64,000 bases of DNA from NCBI RefSeq assembly GCF_000178475.1, contig NZ_ADNY01000029.1, positions 52,346 to 116,345 of the forward strand, written 5' to 3'. Positions 21,015 through 31,129 of the stretch are shown one piece after another. Positions within the stretch are counted from its first letter, which is position 1. Every line of letters starts with the position of its first letter. Below the pieces are notes generated by a model that was not told the DNA's origin, made no database searches, and saw only the letters and a list, made by a program, of their open reading frames with translations. The DNA comes from Lactobacillus amylolyticus DSM 11664. GTDB taxonomy: Bacteria > Bacillota > Bacilli > Lactobacillales > Lactobacillaceae. A program made the position numbers and the translations under genes.

Positions 21015-21572
21015 TTAATTATACTTATTCATCAAATATTGACTATCGTGACCATTAATGAAGTCATCGATAATTTCAGTACCTGTTTCAAAAGCGTCAT
21101 CCATCAGTTTTTGCTGTTCTTCATTAAACGGGGTTAACACCCAAGAAACAACGGTCATCTTTTGTGGATGACTAATGCCAATCTTCAAACGATTAAACTT
21201 TTCAGTTCCTAAATCGCGGATAATGCTTTTAATTCCATTATGACCGCCAGATTTACCATTAGCTCTAATTCTGATCTTGCCAATTGGCATATCCATATCG
21301 TCTTGGATAACCAGAATATCTGCAGGATCGATCTTAAAAAAGTTGACCACTTGTGCAATTGAACGCCCTGAATCATTCATGTAAGTTTGTGGTTCAAGCA
21401 AAATCACATCTTCGCCATTTATCTTTTGTTTTGTCCATAAGCCTTCGAACTTATCCTTATCAAGACTAAAATTGTTTTCCTCTAAATAATGATCCAAGGC
21501 CATAAAACCTGTATTATGCTTTGTCCGATCATATTTTTTACCGGGATTGCCCAAGCCTGCGATTAATTTCAT
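21015..21572 (-). CDS. pth: Peptidyl-tRNA hydrolase
   Basis: Recycles tRNA from prematurely released peptidyl-tRNA; 185 residues, the usual length. Catalytic His19 lies in R-T-K-H-N-T-G-F; the family G-L-G-N-P-G-K-K-Y start and the G-K-S-G-G-H-N-G segment near residue 108 are intact. First gene of the pth-mfd-rqcP-divIC-yabR series. Confidence 0.97.
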   Translation of the reverse strand: MKLIAGLGNPGKKYDRTKHNTGFMALDHYLEENNFSLDKDKFEGLWTKQKINGEDVILLEPQTYMNDSGRSIAQVVNFFKIDPADILVIQDDMDMPIGKIRIRANGKSGGHNGIKSIIRDLGTEKFNRLKIGISHPQKMTVVSWVLTPFNEEQQKLMDDAFETGTEIIDDFINGHDSQYLMNKYN

Positions 21573-21673
21573 TTCTACACTCCTCGAATTGACAATAATT
21601 CGGTTAACAATTATAGCACAGCACTTCTAACAGCAGTTAGCATATGCAATTGTTAAAAATTTCACTAAGACTG

Positions 21674-21702
21674 TAGAAAGCTCCTACATTTCTTGCTATA
21701 AT
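21674..21702 (+). promoter_or_regulatory. ldh promoter with overlapping palindrome
   Basis: TAGAAA (21674-21679), 17-base spacer, TGC-TATAAT (-10 at 21697-21702). An inverted repeat TGTAG-N7-CTACA (21672-21688) overlaps the -35 and could be an operator. It matches neither the CcpA nor the Rex consensus. Confidence 0.7.
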
Positions 21703-21717
21703 AAGCTTGTTTAATAA

Positions 21718-22722
<1,005 letters not shown>

Positions 22723-22745
22723 TTAACAAGCCTAATACTAAATTA

Positions 22746-22782
22746 AAAGTATCTTCAAATGAAGAATACCTTTTCTTTGTCA
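22746..22782 (+). terminator. Terminator after ldh
   Basis: A stem of about 12 bp with two single-base bulges and AAAT loop, followed by TTTTCTTTG. Confidence 0.75.
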
Positions 22783-22819
22783 AAATATTGCTAAAATAGA
22801 GTTTGAAAAGCATTTAGGT

Positions 22820-22862
22820 ATCTTTAATTTATCTTTAATTTAAACGCCATCTATGCTATAAT
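22820..22862 (+). promoter_or_regulatory. Promoter with 11-bp tandem repeat
   Basis: ATCTTTAATTT occurs twice head-to-tail (22820-22841), covering the -35 position of an extended -10 TGC-TATAAT (22857-22862). One-helical-turn repeats at this position resemble response-regulator sites, but the sequence alone does not name a regulator. Confidence 0.55.
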
Positions 22863-22895
22863 GACTACAATATTTTCATGTATGGAGGCAATCTT

Positions 22896-23600
22896 ATGCT
22901 CATCAAATCTTTAGTTCTTAAAAAAGATTACCTGACAACAGTCAGTGAAAAAGCTACTCTTTCAGAAGCTTTAAAAACTCTCGAAGACTCAGGTTTCAGA
23001 TGTGTACCGATCTTAGACGAAACAGGTACAATTTTCCGCGGTAATATTTATAAAATGCACATTTACCGTCACAAGTCACAAGGCGGAGATATGAATTTGC
23101 CTGTTACCTACTTGCTTAAAAACGCAACTAAGACAATCAAGGTTAATTCACCATTCTTCAAGGTATTCTTCAATTTGAAAGACTTGCCTTACATTTCTGT
23201 ACTCGATGAAGACAACAAGTTTTACGGCATTTTAACTCACTCAAGTTTACTTAGAATGTTGTCTGATGCTTGGAACGTTAAGCATGGTTCTTACGTTTTG
23301 ACAGTTTTGTCTGACAACGCTCGCGGCAACTTGGTTAAAATGGCAAAGATCATTTCTAAATACAGCAACATGGCCAGCGTTATGACCTTGGATGCTGCTG
23401 CCGGTGAACTTGGTGGGGACTTTGTTCGTCGTACTTTGTTCACTTTGCCCGCTGGCGTTTCTGAAACAACGATGAAGACAGTGGTTGAAAAACTGCAAAA
23501 GAAAGGCTTCGTTGTTTCCGAAATTGAAGACTTGCAAGCAGGGATAAACATCATGAGTGATGAAAACCCTGGCGTTTGGATTGATAATCCACATGAATAA
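22896..23600 (+). CDS. CBS-domain protein with C-terminal ACT-like domain
   Basis: 234 residues: a CBS pair (about 1-135, with V-P-I-L-D-E and I-S-V-L-D-E strands) and an ACT-like region (about 138-215). Related lactobacillar proteins are described as cyclic-di-AMP-binding CbpA-type, which would make it a second-messenger sensor; that assignment is inference. The start is the ATG after GGAGG; an in-frame ATG 18 bp upstream precedes the ribosome site and is not used. A free-standing gene with its own promoter and terminator. Confidence 0.82.
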   Translation: MLIKSLVLKKDYLTTVSEKATLSEALKTLEDSGFRCVPILDETGTIFRGNIYKMHIYRHKSQGGDMNLPVTYLLKNATKTIKVNSPFFKVFFNLKDLPYISVLDEDNKFYGILTHSSLLRMLSDAWNVKHGSYVLTVLSDNARGNLVKMAKIISKYSNMASVMTLDAAAGELGGDFVRRTLFTLPAGVSETTMKTVVEKLQKKGFVVSEIEDLQAGINIMSDENPGVWIDNPHE

Positions 23601-23613
23601 TTAACAAGACATA

Positions 23614-23647
23614 AATAAAAAGGAGTTCAGTTGAACTCCTTTTTATT
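23614..23647. terminator. Bidirectional terminator between the CBS gene and alr
   Basis: Perfect 16-bp stem (23614-23629 with 23632-23647) with a two-base loop, A-rich and T-rich flanks. Confidence 0.92.
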
Positions 23648-23667
23648 CTTGCTTAATTTATTGAATT

Positions 23668-24798
23668 TTATTTTTCATAATATTCGCGTGGCAAACGATC
23701 GCTTAACAAACAAGCAACCTCATAGTGAATCGTATCAACATAATCGGCAGCAGCTTTAATATTATTAGGATCATTTGGATTATCAGAAATCAAAACCACT
23801 TTAGTGCCAACCGGCATTTTTTCTGGCATTTCAACCATAAATTGATCCATGCAGACCCGGCCAACGATTGGACAATACTGATCACCAACTTTTACCTTAA
23901 AGCCTTGAAACTTTCGAATCCAGCCATCAGCATAGCCAACTGGCACTGTTCCGATAATCGTGTCATGATCAGCCACAAAAGTTGAGCCGTAGCCAACACC
24001 ATCACCTTTGTGAATCGTCTTAACATGAGTTAATTCACTGACAAATGACAAGGCAGGCTTTAATGCAATATCTGCCTTCAAATCTGGGCTATCTGGATTA
24101 GATGAGGGATTTAAGCCGTAAATGCCAATCCCAAAGCGAACCAGATCACTGTGGATATCTTTGTCAAAAATACTTGCAGCAGTGTTTGCAACATGGATCC
24201 ATTTCGGATGAACCGTTAAAAGGTCTTGCATATGTTTAAACTTGGCTACTTGCTTCTTAAAGTAGCTGTCATCACTGCTATCGGCGGAAGCAAAGTGGGC
24301 AAACATCCCTTCTACAAAGAAAGAATCATTTTTTTCAAGGAATTTGTTTGCGGCAATAAATTCATCATCTTCACTAAAGCCAATCCGACCCATTCCTGAA
24401 TCTATACCTAAATGGATTTTTAGTTGCAAGTTTTCCTTTTTCAAATACTTCTCTGCTTGCTTAAGCCATTTCAAATTAGGAACAGTTAAAGAAATATCAT
24501 TAACTGCAGCAATTGGCGCATACTCAGGTGAAACTACCCCCAAAACCAAGATTGGCTTGACAATGTCAGCCTTTCTCAATTCCAATCCTTCATCCAAAAT
24601 CGCTACGCAAAAGCCACTTGCTCCAGCCTTTTCTGCTACTTTTGCTACTGGAACGGCGCCATGACCATAGCCATTAGCCTTTACCACGGCAAACAACTTT
24701 TGACCAGGCCTCAAATGCTTCATTTCGTTGTCGATATTTTGTTTTATTGCGCCCAAGTTCACACGAACTACAGCTGGGCGATGGATACCTGCTATCAT
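23668..24798 (-). CDS. alr: Alanine racemase
   Basis: PLP enzyme making D-alanine for peptidoglycan and teichoic acids. 376 residues; PLP-binding Lys40 in [10 protein letters not shown] and the catalytic Tyr in G-V-G-Y-G-S-T-F near residue 265. It overlaps the acpS stop by four bases (ATGA), so translation is coupled. Confidence 0.97.
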   Translation of the reverse strand: MIAGIHRPAVVRVNLGAIKQNIDNEMKHLRPGQKLFAVVKANGYGHGAVPVAKVAEKAGASGFCVAILDEGLELRKADIVKPILVLGVVSPEYAPIAAVNDISLTVPNLKWLKQAEKYLKKENLQLKIHLGIDSGMGRIGFSEDDEFIAANKFLEKNDSFFVEGMFAHFASADSSDDSYFKKQVAKFKHMQDLLTVHPKWIHVANTAASIFDKDIHSDLVRFGIGIYGLNPSSNPDSPDLKADIALKPALSFVSELTHVKTIHKGDGVGYGSTFVADHDTIIGTVPVGYADGWIRKFQGFKVKVGDQYCPIVGRVCMDQFMVEMPEKMPVGTKVVLISDNPNDPNNIKAAADYVDTIHYEVACLLSDRLPREYYEK

Positions 24799-25154
24799 TC
24801 CGGATCCTCCAAAACTACAAAAGTAATAATTTCATGATTATCATGCGTGATGCTAGGAAAAATACGGCCAGCATATTTAGTTGAGGTCATCACTGGATGC
24901 CCCGATTCGTCCCATAACGTCTCCACATCCTGAAAACCTACGTATTTGCCTAAGCCCGTTCCCATTGCTTTTGAAAAAGATTCTTTCAATGAAAAGCGCC
25001 CGCCTAAGTATTCGACTTTACGCTTGCCTTTCATTTTTTGATATTGAGCAAACTCATTTGGGGTTAAAACTTTTTTTGCAAAACTATCCCCGCGTTCAAC
25101 TATTTTTTTAACTCGTTCCACCTCAACTGAGTCAATACCCACACCTTTAATCAT
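24795..25154 (-). CDS. acpS: Holo-[acyl-carrier-protein] synthase
   Basis: Transfers 4'-phosphopantetheine from CoA to ACP. 119 residues; the G-I-D-S-V-E-V-E-R start and [11 protein letters not shown] motif (Mg2+ and CoA sites) are intact. The reading frame extends 19 codons upstream, but GAGGTGG just before the ATG at 25152-25154 and the family N-terminus fix the start. The -10 (TATAAT) of this acpS-alr operon lies right after the cshA terminator. Confidence 0.94.
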   Translation of the reverse strand: MIKGVGIDSVEVERVKKIVERGDSFAKKVLTPNEFAQYQKMKGKRKVEYLGGRFSLKESFSKAMGTGLGKYVGFQDVETLWDESGHPVMTSTKYAGRIFPSITHDNHEIITFVVLEDPE

Positions 25155-25188
25155 CTTTTCCACCTCACACAAGAAAATATTATAATAC

Positions 25189-25216
25189 AAAAAATGGGCT
25201 GCACGACACAACCCAT
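25189..25216 (-). terminator. Terminator after cshA
   Basis: On the minus strand AATGGG-TTG pairs with CA-CCCATT around a small loop, followed by TTTTTT. Confidence 0.8.
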
Positions 25217-25232
25217 TAATTAGTATTAAATC

Positions 25233-26714
25233 TTAATCTTTCTTATTCTTAATGACAAAATCATGTCCATAATTTCTGCGATTACGGTGACCACCATCAG
25301 TATGACGACGGCCACGATAGTTGTTGTTATTGCGCCGTTGACCATAATTGCCACTACGGCCATGGTGACCGCGACGGTGGCGACCATCACCTTTATATGG
25401 CAAAGGCTTTTCAGGCGTGATCTTAACTTTAACATCAGTTGAGTCCTTAGAAAGATTCTTCAAAAAGGCAGCAACCAAGTCTAATGCGGAATAATTTTCA
25501 AGCAATTCGTTCGCATCATCTTCGTACTTGCTCAAGTCACCATTCATCAAGTCTTCAATTTCAGACTTAGCCTGCTTTAATTGACCATGCAAAGCCTGAT
25601 CATCTGTTGGCGGACGAAGTGGTGACATTTTCTTTTTAGTTAATTGCTCAATGGTCTGCATGTAGCTAATTTCATTCGGAGTGACAAAAGTAACAGAAAT
25701 TCCATTCTGACCAGCACGACCAGTACGTCCAATCCGGTGAACATAGGAGTCTGGATCTTGAGGAATATCATAGTTATAAACGTGCGTAACTCCTGAAATA
25801 TCAAGTCCACGAGCAGCTACATCGGTTGCTACCAAAATTTCCAATTTGCCGGCACGGAACTGTTTCAAAACACTCATTCTCCGTGCTTGTGACAAATCGC
25901 CATGAATTCCTGCAGCATTATAGCCACGAGCTTGCAAACCACGGGTTAATTCATCAACACGGCGTTTAGTTCGACCAAAGACCAAAGCGAGATCTGGACC
26001 TTGAACATCAATTAAACGACACATAATGTCGAATTTTTCTGATTCTTTTGCCCGAACAAAGTATTGATCGATTAAATCAGCAGTCAATTCTTTGGCTTTG
26101 ATCTTAACGACCTCAGGATCATGCATAAACTTTTCGCCAATTTGCAAAATTGGCTTTGGCATTGTGGCACTGAACAATAATGTCTGCTTACGCTCGCCTA
26201 CATATTTCAAAATACTTTCAATATCTTGAATGAAACCCATATCAAGCATTTCATCGGCTTCATCCAAAACGACGGTCTTGGTCTTGCTTAAATCAATCGT
26301 CCCGCGTTTTAAGTGGTCAAGAAGTCGACCAGGTGTCCCAACCAAAATAGCTGGCACATGATGCTTTAATGATCTAATTTGGCGACCAATATCAGCCCCA
26401 CCATAAACTACTTGAACGCGTGCATGTTCATCACGACCAAGACGGAATAATTCTTCTTGAGTTTGGATGGCTAATTCACGCGTTGGCTCAATAATCACAG
26501 CCTGGATAGTTTTTTCATGCTTATCCAAATTTTGCAAAATTGGTAAGCCAAAAGCAGCTGTCTTACCTGTACCTGTTTGAGCCTGTCCAATAACATCCTT
26601 GCCTGCTAAAGCAAGAGGAATAGTTTCTGCTTGAATCGGCGTTGCTTCTTCAAAACCTGATCTTTTAATTGCTTTGAGCAAATCCTCATTTAAGCCTAAT
26701 TCCAAAAATTTCAC
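25233..26714 (-). CDS. cshA: DEAD-box RNA helicase CshA
   Basis: 493-residue RNA helicase for mRNA turnover and cold growth. Q motif near residue 26, Walker A A-Q-T-G-T-G-K-T at 45-52, D-E-A-D, S-A-T and H-R-I-G-R-T-G-R motifs, then a C-terminal tail rich in Arg, Gly, His and Asn that should bind RNA. The start is GTG (26712-26714) with AGGAG upstream. It follows murF by 13 bp. Confidence 0.95.
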   Translation of the reverse strand: MKFLELGLNEDLLKAIKRSGFEEATPIQAETIPLALAGKDVIGQAQTGTGKTAAFGLPILQNLDKHEKTIQAVIIEPTRELAIQTQEELFRLGRDEHARVQVVYGGADIGRQIRSLKHHVPAILVGTPGRLLDHLKRGTIDLSKTKTVVLDEADEMLDMGFIQDIESILKYVGERKQTLLFSATMPKPILQIGEKFMHDPEVVKIKAKELTADLIDQYFVRAKESEKFDIMCRLIDVQGPDLALVFGRTKRRVDELTRGLQARGYNAAGIHGDLSQARRMSVLKQFRAGKLEILVATDVAARGLDISGVTHVYNYDIPQDPDSYVHRIGRTGRAGQNGISVTFVTPNEISYMQTIEQLTKKKMSPLRPPTDDQALHGQLKQAKSEIEDLMNGDLSKYEDDANELLENYSALDLVAAFLKNLSKDSTDVKVKITPEKPLPYKGDGRHRRGHHGRSGNYGQRRNNNNYRGRRHTDGGHRNRRNYGHDFVIKNKKD

Positions 26715-26727
26715 TAGTTAATTTCTC

Positions 26728-28095
26728 CTATCTAAGCCGAGCAACAACCTTTTCAAGGTGCATTCCATGTGAGCCTTTTAAGACTACGATATCATTCGGC
26801 TTAATATCATTCTTCAAATCATCAATCATATGATCCATATGATCAGCTTGGTAGTAATGCAAGCTTTCTTCGCTGTATTTAGTTTGCAAAGCTTCATATA
26901 GATGCTTCATTTCATCCCCGATCAAGTAAACTTCGTTAATTACTTGCGGATCAAGACTATTGGCTAAACCAGCATGCAATTCCGGAGATTTCTTGCCAAG
27001 TTCAAGCATGTCTCCTAAAACAGCGATTCTGCGACCACCATTTGGCATTTCGATTTGTCCAAAACTATTCAAAACTGCACGAACAGCGGTTGGATTAGAG
27101 TTATAAACATCACTCATGATGTCTTCACCGACATCGCCTTTTTCCCATTCCATCCGGTTGGCAGTTGGAGTAAAGTTAGCAAGTGAAGCCGCAATTTCTT
27201 CGTCGCTTTCACCAAAGTGATGACCAACGCTAATTGCTGCCATTGCATTAGAAACATTATGTTTACCAATCATTGGAATTGAGAATTTTTGTTCTGAATC
27301 ATTAATGGTAAAAGTAGCATGGTGCTTGTAGCTTCTAAAGCCAGTAGCATATACAGTATCGTTGTCTTCAAAGCCAAAAGTAGCCTTTGCTTGATTAATC
27401 TTTTTAGCACGTTCAGCTAATAATGGTTCATCGCCATTGTAAATAAATTCGCCGTCTTCACGCAAAAAGTCGGTGATTTCCATTTTGGCATCAGCAATCT
27501 TGTCACGCGTGCCGAAAAATTCAATGTGAGCTTCACCAATCATAGTAATGACACAGACATCCGGATGAGTTAACTCACTCAAATGATGCAGTTGTCCAGG
27601 ACGGTCCATCCCCATTTCCAAAACTAAAATTTCAGTATTTGGCTTCATTTCCAAAATAGTCATTGGTACGCCAATACCGTTATTGAAGTTTTCTTGGGTC
27701 TTATGAACATTGAATCTCTTGGATAAAACGGCAGCTACCATATCCTTGGTAGTAGTCTTACCATTTGAACCAGTAATGCCAACAACCGTTGGATTAACCT
27801 TGCGCAAATAATAGCGTGCTAAATCCTGCATTGCTTCTAAAGGATCATCTACTTCAAGAACAGCAATATCATCTGGCTTGTTAGGATGACCTTTCTTCCA
27901 TAAAGTAGCAGAAGCACCATTGTTAATTGCACCTGCGACAAAATCATGGCCGTCGCGTTCGCCTTCAAGTGGAACGAACAAACCACCATCTGTGATTTTT
28001 CTGGAGTCAAAGGCGACTGAAGTAATAATAGTTTTCTCGTCGCTTTCACATGTTGTATTCAAAGCTTTGGCAATTTCAGCCAGTTGCATCTTCAT
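26728..28095 (-). CDS. murF: UDP-N-acetylmuramoyl-tripeptide--D-alanyl-D-alanine ligase
   Basis: Adds D-Ala-D-Ala to the cytoplasmic peptidoglycan precursor. 455 residues; ATP loop G-S-N-G-K-T-T-T-K near residue 110 and the E-N-F-N-N-G-I-G-V-P segment. First gene of murF-cshA with a near-consensus promoter. Confidence 0.96.
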   Translation of the reverse strand: MKMQLAEIAKALNTTCESDEKTIITSVAFDSRKITDGGLFVPLEGERDGHDFVAGAINNGASATLWKKGHPNKPDDIAVLEVDDPLEAMQDLARYYLRKVNPTVVGITGSNGKTTTKDMVAAVLSKRFNVHKTQENFNNGIGVPMTILEMKPNTEILVLEMGMDRPGQLHHLSELTHPDVCVITMIGEAHIEFFGTRDKIADAKMEITDFLREDGEFIYNGDEPLLAERAKKINQAKATFGFEDNDTVYATGFRSYKHHATFTINDSEQKFSIPMIGKHNVSNAMAAISVGHHFGESDEEIAASLANFTPTANRMEWEKGDVGEDIMSDVYNSNPTAVRAVLNSFGQIEMPNGGRRIAVLGDMLELGKKSPELHAGLANSLDPQVINEVYLIGDEMKHLYEALQTKYSEESLHYYQADHMDHMIDDLKNDIKPNDIVVLKGSHGMHLEKVVARLR

Positions 28096-28137
28096 TGATC
28101 TTTACTCCCATAAAAATATAAAATTTATACAGCAATA

Positions 28138-28166
28138 ATTATACGTTCTTTCGGCCCATCTGCCAA
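28138..28166 (-). promoter_or_regulatory. Promoter of murF-cshA
   Basis: TTGGCA (28161-28166), 17-base spacer, TATAAT (28138-28143) on the minus strand. Confidence 0.85.
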
Positions 28167-28191
28167 ATTGAACTTTCAGATCATAATAATA

Positions 28192-28220
28192 AAAGAAGCA
28201 GCCCCTAATGGGACTGCTTC
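28192..28220 (-). terminator. Terminator after rpmE2
   Basis: GAAGCAGTCCC pairs with GGGGCTGCTTC around ATTA, followed by TTTTATT on the minus strand. Confidence 0.88.
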
Positions 28221-28237
28221 CACCAGATTCATCGGTT

Positions 28238-28483
28238 TTACTTCTTCAAACCATACTTCTTGTTGAACTTTTCGATTCGACCATCTGCTTGAGCAAACTT
28301 TTGCCTGCCAGTGTAGAATGGGTGAGAATCTGAAGAAACTTCAACACGAATCAATGGGTAAGTGTTACCTTCGTAATCTACAGTTTCCTTTGATGTCAAA
28401 GTCGAACCTGCCAAGAACTTAGCACCAGTTGCTGAGTCCATGAAGACAACTTGTTGATAATCTGGATGAATACCTTGTTTCAT
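28238..28483 (-). CDS. rpmE2: Ribosomal protein bL31, type B
   Basis: 81 residues without the CxxC zinc ligands of type A bL31, so this is the zinc-independent form. The ATG at 28481-28483 follows AAAGGAG at normal spacing; two further in-frame ATG codons lie upstream but lack a ribosome site. Transcribed alone. Confidence 0.94.
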   Translation of the reverse strand: MKQGIHPDYQQVVFMDSATGAKFLAGSTLTSKETVDYEGNTYPLIRVEVSSDSHPFYTGRQKFAQADGRIEKFNKKYGLKK

Positions 28484-28525
28484 AATTATTACTCCTTTTG
28501 CCATGATCATATCTCAGATCATAGA

Positions 28526-28537
28526 TTAATCGATTAA
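28526..28537. promoter_or_regulatory. Palindrome at the rpmE2 transcription start
   Basis: TTAATCGATTAA is a perfect 12-bp palindrome just downstream of a TATAAA box on the minus strand (28540-28545), where a repressor would block transcription. It does not resemble the usual Zur box. Confidence 0.45.
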
Positions 28538-28619
28538 CGTTTATAAGAATACCATCTTTAAACTCTATTTTCAAGAATAAATTTTTGTTAAAATTTTTGG
28601 ATAATAGTTTCATTAAATT

Positions 28620-28634
28620 ATGAAAGCGCTTTAA
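28620..28634 (+). promoter_or_regulatory. Candidate catabolite-responsive element (cre)
   Basis: ATGAAAGCGCTTTAA matches WTGNAANCGNWNNCA at all but one position (A for C near the end). It lies 36 bp before the HAD gene, between a possible -35 TTTCAT and -10 TAAAAT. CcpA control of that gene is inference. Confidence 0.5.
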
Positions 28635-28669
28635 AATAGTAGCTAGATTATTCTTAGAAAGAGATTATT

Positions 28670-29488
28670 ATGACCAAAATACCATTTAAGGCCGTCGTTG
28701 TTGATATGGACGGTACATTTGTTGATAAAAACAATCAATTTAATCGGACAGAATTTAAAGAAATCTTAGCGCAATTGCAGGCTAATGGCATTCACTTCAT
28801 TGCCGCAAGTGGTCGCCCCGCTGCCAGATTAGCCGATGATTTTAAAGGATTTAATGATCATGTAGACTTCGTTGCCGATAACGGAGCTGTTCTTGTTAGA
28901 GATCAAAAAGTAATTCAAGCTACTGCTTATTCAAAAGAAGCTGTCTTAAAAATGACCAAGATCATTCAAGACGATTTTCCTAAAGCTTTGCCAGTAACCT
29001 TGATCAGCGGCGTCAAGCACACTTATTGCTTGAAGAGCATCCCTGAAGATAAGAAAAAGATGATGTTCTTCTTCTACCCAAATACCGTTGAAATTGACGA
29101 TTTTGCTAATTTACCTGATGATACCTACACAAAAGTAACTATTTCATATCCTTATTACATTGGCAAAGATATTGCACGCGAATACAATCAGATTTGCGAT
29201 GAAAAAACTGAGTTTAAGACTAGCGGTTTTGAAAATATTGACCTGGTTCCTGCTGGCGTCAATAAAGGCATTGGCCTAAAAAAAATGCTTAAATACTTGC
29301 AAGTAAAGCCAAATGAAATTATCGCTTTTGGCGACAGTGGCAATGATATTGAAATGCTTGAAATGACTGATATGAGCTACTGCATGGCCAACGGAACCGA
29401 CGATGCGAAAAAAGCAGCCAAATTCGAGGCACCTAGCAATACTGATGACGGTGTCTTCAAGGTTCTCAAAAAGTATTTGCAAGAATAA
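28670..29488 (+). CDS. Cof-type HAD-superfamily phosphatase
   Basis: 272 residues. Motif I D-M-D-G-T-F at about 12-17 (nucleophile Asp, acid/base Asp), motif II S-G-R near residue 46, and motif IV G-D-S-G-N-D near residue 223, with a C2B-type cap between. Probably a sugar-phosphate or flavin-phosphate phosphatase; the substrate cannot be told. AGAAAGAG precedes the ATG. Confidence 0.9.
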   Translation: MTKIPFKAVVVDMDGTFVDKNNQFNRTEFKEILAQLQANGIHFIAASGRPAARLADDFKGFNDHVDFVADNGAVLVRDQKVIQATAYSKEAVLKMTKIIQDDFPKALPVTLISGVKHTYCLKSIPEDKKKMMFFFYPNTVEIDDFANLPDDTYTKVTISYPYYIGKDIAREYNQICDEKTEFKTSGFENIDLVPAGVNKGIGLKKMLKYLQVKPNEIIAFGDSGNDIEMLEMTDMSYCMANGTDDAKKAAKFEAPSNTDDGVFKVLKKYLQE

Positions 29489-29497
29489 AACTCGACA

Positions 29498-29525
29498 AAA
29501 AAACGCCCATCAAGGGCGCTTTTTA
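29498..29525 (+). terminator. Terminator after the HAD gene
   Basis: Stem CGCCC/GGGCG with ATCAA loop, A-run before and CTTTTT after; it also abuts the end of the permease gene on the other strand. Confidence 0.8.
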
Positions 29526-31110
29526 TTGCGTTTTTTGGTTAATTTTAACAGCTGCTGGATCTGGCTTATTTTTACTGGTATGAATGCCCCAATAATAGAA
29601 CAGCAAAGAAACTACGATGATGAGTACGAAGTCCCAAGGATATTTTATCCAGTCTTGCCCGCCGAATCCGCTGCTGCCGCAGTATGACATAAGTGACATG
29701 CCGACTAAATAAACGATAATCCACCAAGCATGCTGCAATTGTTCATGCAAACCGGATTTTTGATACTTTAATTCATAATAAATATAAACTGGCAAGCCAA
29801 GAGCAATGACAAAAATTACTTGAATCGTGGTTGGCCACATTGACCAGTAGATTGCCAAGCTGGTTAGCACAAAAGCTAGCGGCGCTAAAAATTTCATTTG
29901 GTTTAAACGGACGCTGCAATTGCGGTGCAATTTTTCTTAATGAAATCGCGGTGACTGGCCCTGTTAAATAAGCAATCAAGGTTGAAGCCGCGATCACAGT
30001 TGCCAGTAAATTCCAGTTGCGAAAAACGCTGACTAAAATCATTGCCAAAAGCAAATTGGTAACCATCGCAAAACGTGGAATCATGTATTTTTGATTCAAT
30101 CTTCCTAGCCACTTCGACAAGTGCTTGGTATGCGTCATTGCTGCCAAAGCTCTCGAAGCGGTAGCAACAAAGGCTACTCCCGCCCCAAACGGCGACACGA
30201 ATGCGCCTAAGTAGAGCAAAATAACCAGCCAGTTAATGCCGAGCAAAATAGCTAAATCAGCAAATGGCGAGTTAAAGTTGATGCCATGCCAGCCGGATCT
30301 TGCCAAAGAACTCGGATCAATTGCGCCGATAAAGATCACTTGCAGCATGATATAGATCGCTGCCGTAATCAGCATTGAAATTAAAACCCCACGCACAATG
30401 TTTTTGCGTGGATTTTTTATTTCGCCACCCATATTAATTACTGTTTGAAAGGCATCATAAGACATAATGATCCCTGAAACTGAGGTAGCTTCGAAAATTG
30501 ATCGGCTGCCATATGGCATGAAGCCGTGCAAACTGGTGCCAAAGTTCTGCGCATGAAAGCCACTGCAAATTAAAGTAATAATCGTCAAAGTTGGCAGTAC
30601 AATTTTAAAAACCGAAATCAAATTGGTAAAGTGCGTCATAATTTTGACAGACCAATAATTGATTAAGGTAAAAATTACCATAAACGCAAATACCACGGCC
30701 AAACCACTAGTAGTGATATTGCCTTGATGCATAAAATTCTTCGTCCAATTAGCCCAGGGCCACGGCCAAGATGACATATATTGCACTGCGGCAACGGCCT
30801 CCATCGGAACCAAAGTTACCAATGAAATCCAGTTGGCCCAGGCTGCAATAAAGCCAAGCAATGGCCCATGACTGTATTGGACATAACGGCTCATTCCACC
30901 GCTTTCCGGAAACATTGACCCGAGTTCAATGTAGGTTAACGCAATCGCGATAATAATAATTGCTCCTAGAACCCACGATAAAATAGCTGCTGGGCCAGCA
31001 ATTCTAGCAGCAGAGCCTGAGCCAAACAGCCAGCCTGAACCAATCAGTGAATTAAGGGCCAGCATGACAGCTGAAAAAAGACTTATTTGATGTAATTGAT
31101 GTTTTTTCAC
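29523..31110 (-). pseudogene. APC-family amino acid permease, frameshifted
   Basis: Two overlapping frames together encode a normal permease of about 528 residues with some 13 membrane segments. The first (from GTG 31108-31110) covers residues 1-403 and ends R-P-F-K. The continuation, M-K-F-L-A-P-L-A-F and onward (125 residues to 29523), is in the +1 frame. The shift lies at 29898-29909; removing one base there (for example one C of AAACC) restores a continuous R-P-F-K-Q-M-K-F. As it stands the protein loses its last three or so helices and gains a 42-residue unrelated tail. It begins 19 bp after glyA, so it is an operon partner, possibly a glycine/serine-type transporter; the substrate is unknown. 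Confidence 0.8.
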
Positions 31111-31129
31111 TATTCTCTATTCCTGCCAA

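Noticed and set aside
29895..29912. Programmed -1 frameshift in the permease at TTTAAAC
   Set aside because: The two frames need a +1 shift, and the heptamer is not in register with the upstream codons; a one-base insertion explains it better.
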